In this document: positions 59,779 through 64,000 of the stretch, piece by piece
How positions within the stretch are numbered: the first letter of the stretch is position 1
How the letters are laid out: every line of letters starts with the position of its first letter
Source: Aequorivita lipolytica
GTDB lineage: Bacteria; Bacteroidota; Bacteroidia; Flavobacteriales; Flavobacteriaceae
Reading direction: 5' to 3'
Assembly: GCF_007997135.1 (NCBI RefSeq)
Contig: NZ_VORU01000010.1
Span: 1-64,000, forward strand
Length of the DNA stretch: 64,000 bases
Notes under the pieces: model-generated
The model's input: the letters and a program-made list of their open reading frames with translations, nothing else
Database searches by the model: none
Told to the model about the DNA's origin: nothing
Made by a program: the position numbers and the translations under genes

Positions 59779-61590
59779 ATGAATATAACAAACAATGTTG
59801 ATAAAGAACTCCTTCGTGGCGGCCAATTCTTGGTAAAAGAAACAAAAGCAGAAGACGTTTTCACTCCAGAAGATTTTTCTGAAGAGCAAAAAATGATGCG
59901 CGATTCCGTAAAGGAATTTGTAGATCGTGAAATCTGGCCACTTAAGGAACGCTTTGAGCACAAAGATTACGCGCTTACCGAAGAAATTATGCGGAAAGCT
60001 GGTGAACTTGGCTTGCTGGGTGTTTCAGTTCCCGAGGAATATGGAGGACTCGGAATGGGCTTTGTAACTACAATGCTGGTTTGCGATTACATTTCAGGTG
60101 CAACAGGCTCTGTAGCTACAGCTTTTGGCGCACATACCGGGATTGGAACTTTACCAATCACGCTTTATGGTACAGAGGAGCTAAAGAAAAAGTATGTTCC
60201 AAAACTTGCCACTGGGGAATGGTTTGGAGCCTATGCTCTAACTGAACCTGGCGCTGGTAGTGATGCTAACAGTGGAAAAACTAAAGCGGTACTTTCTGAA
60301 GACGGTAAATACTACGCAATTAGCGGACAAAAAATGTGGATATCAAACGCAGGTTTCTGCAACACATTTATAGTTTTCGCAAGAATTGAAGACGATAAAT
60401 ACATTACAGGATTTATTGTTGAAAATGACCCCGAAAACGGCATTTCAATGGGCGAGGAAGAGAAGAAATTAGGTATCCACTCCTCCTCTACCCGTCAGAT
60501 ATTCTTTAACGAAACCAAAGTTCCAGTTGAAAATATGTTGGGCGAGCGTGGCGAAGGTTTTAAAATTGCAATGAACGCTTTAAACGTTGGAAGAATAAAA
60601 CTTGCAGCGGCCAGTCTTGACGCACAACGTAGAATAATTTCAAACGCCGTTCAATATGCAAATGACCGCATCCAATTTGAAGTTCCAATCTCTTCATTTG
60701 GCGCCATAAAATTGAAAATTGCTGAAATGGCCACCAATGCTTATGTAGGAGAAAGTGCAAGTTATCGCGGAGCGAAAGATATTGAAGATAGAATTGCACT
60801 TAGGTTAGAAGCTGGAAACAGCCATCCAGAAGCCGAACTGAAAGGTGTTGAAGAATATGCTATTGAGTGCTCTATCTTAAAAGTAGCTGTTTCTGAAGAC
60901 GTTCAAAACTGTGCTGACGAAGGAATCCAGATTTATGGCGGAATGGGCTATAGTGCCGACACGCCGATGGAATCTGCTTGGCGTGATGCTCGAATCGCCC
61001 GAATTTACGAAGGTACGAACGAAATAAACCGAATGTTGGCCGTTGGAATGTTGGTGAAGAAAGCAATGAAAGGACACGTAGATCTATTGAATCCAGCGCA
61101 AGCTGTTGCTTCAGAATTGATGGGAATCCCTTCTTTTGAAACACCAGATTATTCCGAATTGCTTTCCGAAGAAAAAGCAATGATTGGTAAACTGAAAAAA
61201 GTATTTTTAATGGTTGCAGGAAGCGCAGTTCAAAAGTACGGTACCGAACTGGAAGAACACCAGCAAACGTTATTAGCAGCAGCAGATATCTTAATTGAAA
61301 TCTATATGGCTGAAAGCGGAATTTTACGTACCGAAAAGAACGTAAAACGTTTCGGTGAAGACACTCAAAAAGAACAAATTGCAATGTCTCAACTTTACCT
61401 TTATCACGCTGTTGATATTATTACCGTCAAAGCAAAAGAAGCCATTCTTTCGTTCTCTGAGGGTGACGAACAACGCGCAATGTTGATGGGTCTTAAACGT
61501 TTCACAAAATATCAAAATATGCCGAATATTGGTGAATTGAGAAAAACAATCGCGCATAAAGTTATTGCTGAAAATAATTATCCTTTTTAG
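59779..61590 (+). CDS. Acyl-CoA dehydrogenase
   Basis: A 603-aa FAD flavoenzyme for the first step of beta-oxidation. Core motifs are VPEEYGGLGMGFVTTMLVCD, AYALTEPGAGSDANSGKTKA (FAD/substrate), the ISNAGF loop, and ARIARIYEGTNEINRMLAVG, which carries the EGTNEI stretch next to the catalytic-base region. It is larger than the about 380-aa classical enzymes, with a 150-200-residue C-terminal helical extension as in the FadE12/ACAD9-like types common in Bacteroidota. It is last in the MarR-fadJ-fadA operon and ends in a dispersed-repeat terminator. Confidence 0.92.
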   Translation: MNITNNVDKELLRGGQFLVKETKAEDVFTPEDFSEEQKMMRDSVKEFVDREIWPLKERFEHKDYALTEEIMRKAGELGLLGVSVPEEYGGLGMGFVTTMLVCDYISGATGSVATAFGAHTGIGTLPITLYGTEELKKKYVPKLATGEWFGAYALTEPGAGSDANSGKTKAVLSEDGKYYAISGQKMWISNAGFCNTFIVFARIEDDKYITGFIVENDPENGISMGEEEKKLGIHSSSTRQIFFNETKVPVENMLGERGEGFKIAMNALNVGRIKLAAASLDAQRRIISNAVQYANDRIQFEVPISSFGAIKLKIAEMATNAYVGESASYRGAKDIEDRIALRLEAGNSHPEAELKGVEEYAIECSILKVAVSEDVQNCADEGIQIYGGMGYSADTPMESAWRDARIARIYEGTNEINRMLAVGMLVKKAMKGHVDLLNPAQAVASELMGIPSFETPDYSELLSEEKAMIGKLKKVFLMVAGSAVQKYGTELEEHQQTLLAAADILIEIYMAESGILRTEKNVKRFGEDTQKEQIAMSQLYLYHAVDIITVKAKEAILSFSEGDEQRAMLMGLKRFTKYQNMPNIGELRKTIAHKVIAENNYPF

Positions 61591-61623
61591 TACGCTACTA
61601 GGTTCCAAATCCTTTTAGTTTTG

Positions 61624-61668
61624 CCACGAATACACGAATGATTAATAAAATCAATTGTGTATTCGTGG
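61624..61668 (+). terminator. CCACGAAT-type inverted repeat, copy 5, acting as terminator
   Basis: CCACGAATACAC (from 61624) pairs with GTGTATTCGTGG (61657-61668) and is followed by TTTTTTTTA. It ends the beta-oxidation operon. Confidence 0.85.
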
Positions 61669-61682
61669 TTTTTTTTACACTA

Positions 61683-61780
61683 AGGTTTCCAAAAAAATAA
61701 AAATTACATTCGTGTATTCGTGGCCTTTTATCCGCTTAGGTTTTCCAAAAAAATAAAAATTACATTAGTGTATTCGTGGC
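61683..61780. repeat. Tandem 56-bp unit carrying half CCACGAAT repeats
   Basis: AGGTTT(T)CC followed by a 34-bp block occurs at 61683-61724 and 61738-61780; the 34-bp part (61691-61724 and 61747-61780) differs at one base. Each ends in GTGTATTCGTGGC, the right half of the dispersed repeat. Confidence 0.85.
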
Positions 61781-61830
61781 TACCATTTTTATGGCGCAGA
61801 GTTTGCTATTTTTGAAGAAAATTGAATTAA

Positions 61831-62697
61831 ATGAAAAAGCTCCTCTTCCTAATTACCATCCTCGCAACCCAGCTAACTTTCGCACAAAACAACACAGAAG
61901 TTTATGTTTTTGATATTGCCCCTGCTTATGAAGGATTAGAGCTATTGAATATTCAAAACGCTTCAAACAATGAAGGTTACAACAATCAACCATCTTTTTT
62001 TTCAAATGATGTATTATTATTTGCAGGAAATAACGAAGGTCAAAGCGATATTGCAGAATACAATTTTAATACAAAAACTAAAAAATGGTTCAATAATAAA
62101 ACCGAAGGCGGCGAATATTCTCCACAAAAATTCCCTTCAAATAATGATGTGACTGCGGTTAGGCTGGATAAAGACGGTTTGCAGCGTTTTTATCTGTACA
62201 ATTCAGAAACGGGCAATTCATTAGAACTAATAGATAAGCTACAAGTAGCCTATTTTGCTTTTTACAACGACCAGAAAATACTTGCAACTGTTTTGGATGG
62301 CGAAGTGATGGACTTGGTTTTAATTGATCTCCCGACAAAGGTTTCCGATACAATTTTCAGAAATGTAGGAAGATCACTTCAGAAGGTCCCCAAGACCAAT
62401 TCCATGAGCTATTCACTGGTGAACGAAGAAGGAAATCTAGATCTCTACCTTCTCGATATGAATTCCTATGAAAGTTATTTTGTAACCGAATTACCCATCG
62501 GGATTCAAGATTACGTCTGGCTCAATGATACACAAATCCTAATTGGCAGCGGAAATAGGCTCTATATGTACGACACCTTGGGAGATTCGGAATGGACAAG
62601 AGTCGCTTCCTTAGAAGATTACGGTCTCAAAAACATTAGTAGAATGGCAATCAGCCCCAACGGAAAGAAAATAGCCGTAGTGGCAGAGTCTATGTAA
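61831..62697 (+). CDS. Exported WD40/PD40-like beta-propeller protein
   Basis: A 288-aa protein with signal peptide MKKLLFLITILATQLTFA-Q. The body has TolB-type propeller repeats (QPSFFSNDVLLFAGNNEGQS, AISPNGKKIAVVAES). No enzyme motifs. A -7 box TATTTTTG lies at 61807-61814. It precedes an M28 peptidase gene by 75 nt; the pair may be co-expressed as exported proteins acting on peptides, but no direct link is shown. Confidence 0.78.
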   Translation: MKKLLFLITILATQLTFAQNNTEVYVFDIAPAYEGLELLNIQNASNNEGYNNQPSFFSNDVLLFAGNNEGQSDIAEYNFNTKTKKWFNNKTEGGEYSPQKFPSNNDVTAVRLDKDGLQRFYLYNSETGNSLELIDKLQVAYFAFYNDQKILATVLDGEVMDLVLIDLPTKVSDTIFRNVGRSLQKVPKTNSMSYSLVNEEGNLDLYLLDMNSYESYFVTELPIGIQDYVWLNDTQILIGSGNRLYMYDTLGDSEWTRVASLEDYGLKNISRMAISPNGKKIAVVAESM

Positions 62698-62772
62698 CTC
62701 AGCATTTACAAATTTTAAAAGTTTCTAGACGTTGTACCTTCTTTTGAGTATTTTTAGGGAAACTTTTTTAAT

Positions 62773-64000
62773 ATGAAGACCTTTTCCCTTTTAGCTGCAT
62801 TATTATTATTTTCTTTTTGTTTTTCCCAAACCGATCAAAAAATCTACGATATTATTAATTCCGTTTCTTCAGAACGGATTGAGGCAGATATAACCAAGCT
62901 GGCAAATTTCGGCACTCGCAACACTTTCAGTGACACGATAAGCAATACTCGCGGTATTGGCGCTGCTCGTAGATGGATTAAAAGTGAATTTGAAACCATT
63001 TCGAAGGGCTGTAGCAACTGCCTAAATGTTTTTACCCAAAAAGATTTGGTGAAGGCCGAAGGAAATGATCGCGTTCCCCAAGATACTTGGATCGTGAATG
63101 TTGCCGCAGTTCAAAAAGGAACAAAATACCCAAACCGTTACGTAATCATGAGCGGCGATATCGATTCGCGAAATAGTGACGGAAGCGATTTCACAAAAGA
63201 TGCACCCGGCGCCAACGATAATGCCAGCGGAATGGCGGGAGCCATTGAAGCAGCACGCGTTCTTTCAAAATATAAATTTGAAAACAGTATTATTTATTTA
63301 GGATTGAGCGGAGAAGAACAAGGATTGTTCGGCGGAAAAGGTTTTGCGGAATACGCAAAAAAGAACGGATGGGAAATCATTGGCGTTTTTAATAATGATA
63401 TGATTGGCAACATAAAAGGTGTTGACGGCGTAATCAGCAATCGTGATTTCAGAATTTTCAGCGAACCCGTTCCCCCGACAGAAACAGAGCGCGAACGTGA
63501 AATGCGACGCTTTTACGGCGGAGAAGTTGATGGTGTTTCGCGTCAGTTAGCCCGATATGTCTATAAAACTACACAAACTTATATGCCAGAAATGAATCCA
63601 ATGATGGTTTATAGATTGGACCGTTTTGGTCGCGGCGGGCATCACCGTCCCTTCAATGATTTAGGTTGGGCTGGAATTAGAATTATGGAAGCTCACGAAA
63701 ATTACAACCAACAGCACCAAGATATTCGTACGGAAAACGGCATTGAATACGGCGATAAACTGGAATTCGTAAATTTTGACTACGCTGCTAAGCTTACTGC
63801 GGTAAATGCCATAAATTTAGCAAGTATCGCTTGGGCACCACCCGAACCCAAAAATGTTGCTATTGGCGGTATTGTGGAAGCCTCTGCAAAACTGAAGTGG
63901 GACAAAGTTGAAGGTGCAATGGGCTATAAAATCTATTGGCGTAATACTACTTCGCCAACTTGGGACCATAGCCGCTATGTAGGTGATGTTTCAGAATTTA
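62773..64000 (+). CDS. M28 family metallopeptidase, exported, C-terminus beyond window
   Basis: An aminopeptidase-like protein, 409 codons in view, with signal peptide (MKTFSLLAALLLFSFCFS-Q) from ATG 62773. The metal-site motifs are GDIDSR (residues 128-133), GANDNASG (bridging D149), LSGEEQG (E181/E182) and FNNDMIGN (Asp). In most M28 enzymes the first ligand is His in a G-H-x-D motif; here it is Asp (D129). The His ligand candidate is in IMEAHENYNQQHQ. The end in view (KLKWDKVEGAMGYKIYWRNT) looks like a fibronectin type III domain. It continues past 64000. Confidence 0.85.
   Translation, partial: MKTFSLLAALLLFSFCFSQTDQKIYDIINSVSSERIEADITKLANFGTRNTFSDTISNTRGIGAARRWIKSEFETISKGCSNCLNVFTQKDLVKAEGNDRVPQDTWIVNVAAVQKGTKYPNRYVIMSGDIDSRNSDGSDFTKDAPGANDNASGMAGAIEAARVLSKYKFENSIIYLGLSGEEQGLFGGKGFAEYAKKNGWEIIGVFNNDMIGNIKGVDGVISNRDFRIFSEPVPPTETEREREMRRFYGGEVDGVSRQLARYVYKTTQTYMPEMNPMMVYRLDRFGRGGHHRPFNDLGWAGIRIMEAHENYNQQHQDIRTENGIEYGDKLEFVNFDYAAKLTAVNAINLASIAWAPPEPKNVAIGGIVEASAKLKWDKVEGAMGYKIYWRNTTSPTWDHSRYVGDVSEF

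Overview
The window looks like chromosomal DNA of a low-GC member of the Flavobacteriaceae (Bacteroidota), possibly an Aequorivita-like marine genus; the genus is a guess. Supporting signs are paired TonB-dependent receptors and lipoproteins, DUF4834, DUF4249, YfhO, ccsBA and UbiA/Maf/DUF2520 genes typical of the family, Bacteroidota promoters (TTG, about 20 nt, TAnnTTTG), few Shine-Dalgarno sequences, and a CTT-TGA recoding site in prfB. No rRNA, tRNA, CRISPR array, prophage or complete insertion sequence was seen. The left edge may clip the start of an IS256-type transposase.

Layout. 0.1-6.7 kb: glycosyltransferase, YfhO membrane protein, DUF4834, outer-membrane transporter-like protein, GNAT enzyme. 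6.7-9.2 kb: an alpha-oxoamine synthase beside a cysteine-synthase-like enzyme, which I read as cysteate fatty acyltransferase plus cysteate synthase (capnine/sulfonolipid synthesis). 9.3-15.7 kb: S9 peptidase, YbaB, YegP, threonine aldolase, a secreted protein, frameshifted prfB, DUF1328. 15.8-22.3 kb: a four-gene minus-strand operon (secreted protein, STN-type TonB receptor, DUF4249 lipoprotein, MG2/plug protein). 22.4-27.8 kb: hypothetical, ArsC-like protein, second TonB receptor, a 57-aa membrane protein, fumarase. 27.9-32.5 kb: ccsBA, truncated haemoglobin and a small membrane protein, divergent from a Crp/Fnr regulator with a palindrome at its start. 32.7-42.1 kb: DUF2520, KdsC-like phosphatase, UbiA, Maf, lipoprotein, MscS, PIG-L enzyme, a toxin-antitoxin remnant with a broken PIN toxin, then a 36-aa protein coupled to a sodium:solute symporter. 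42.2-52.3 kb: BNR protein, RsmB, PurL, LuxR regulator, lipoproteins, and an LRR-like gene with a decayed relative. 52.3-61.6 kb: fatty-acid degradation block (acyl-CoA ligase, SMR exporter, DUF488, MarR, FadJ-type enzyme, thiolase, acyl-CoA dehydrogenase). 61.8 kb to the end: beta-propeller-like protein and an M28 peptidase cut by the window edge.

The most unusual layer is the small palindromic and tandem repeats scattered between, and twice inside, ordinary genes. One family (CCACGAAT-W-CACGAAT with its inverse) occurs five times, mostly between convergent genes where it probably terminates transcription. Two other elements sit in frame inside purL. A four-helix-bundle (23S-IVS-type) gene, flanked by 26-bp imperfect inverted repeats, lies in the beta-oxidation operon. 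A 100-bp tandem duplication copies the 3' end of the threonine aldolase gene, and the two other spacers of the beta-oxidation operon also hold small repeats. Function statements rest on motif and family recognition by eye; no database search was run.
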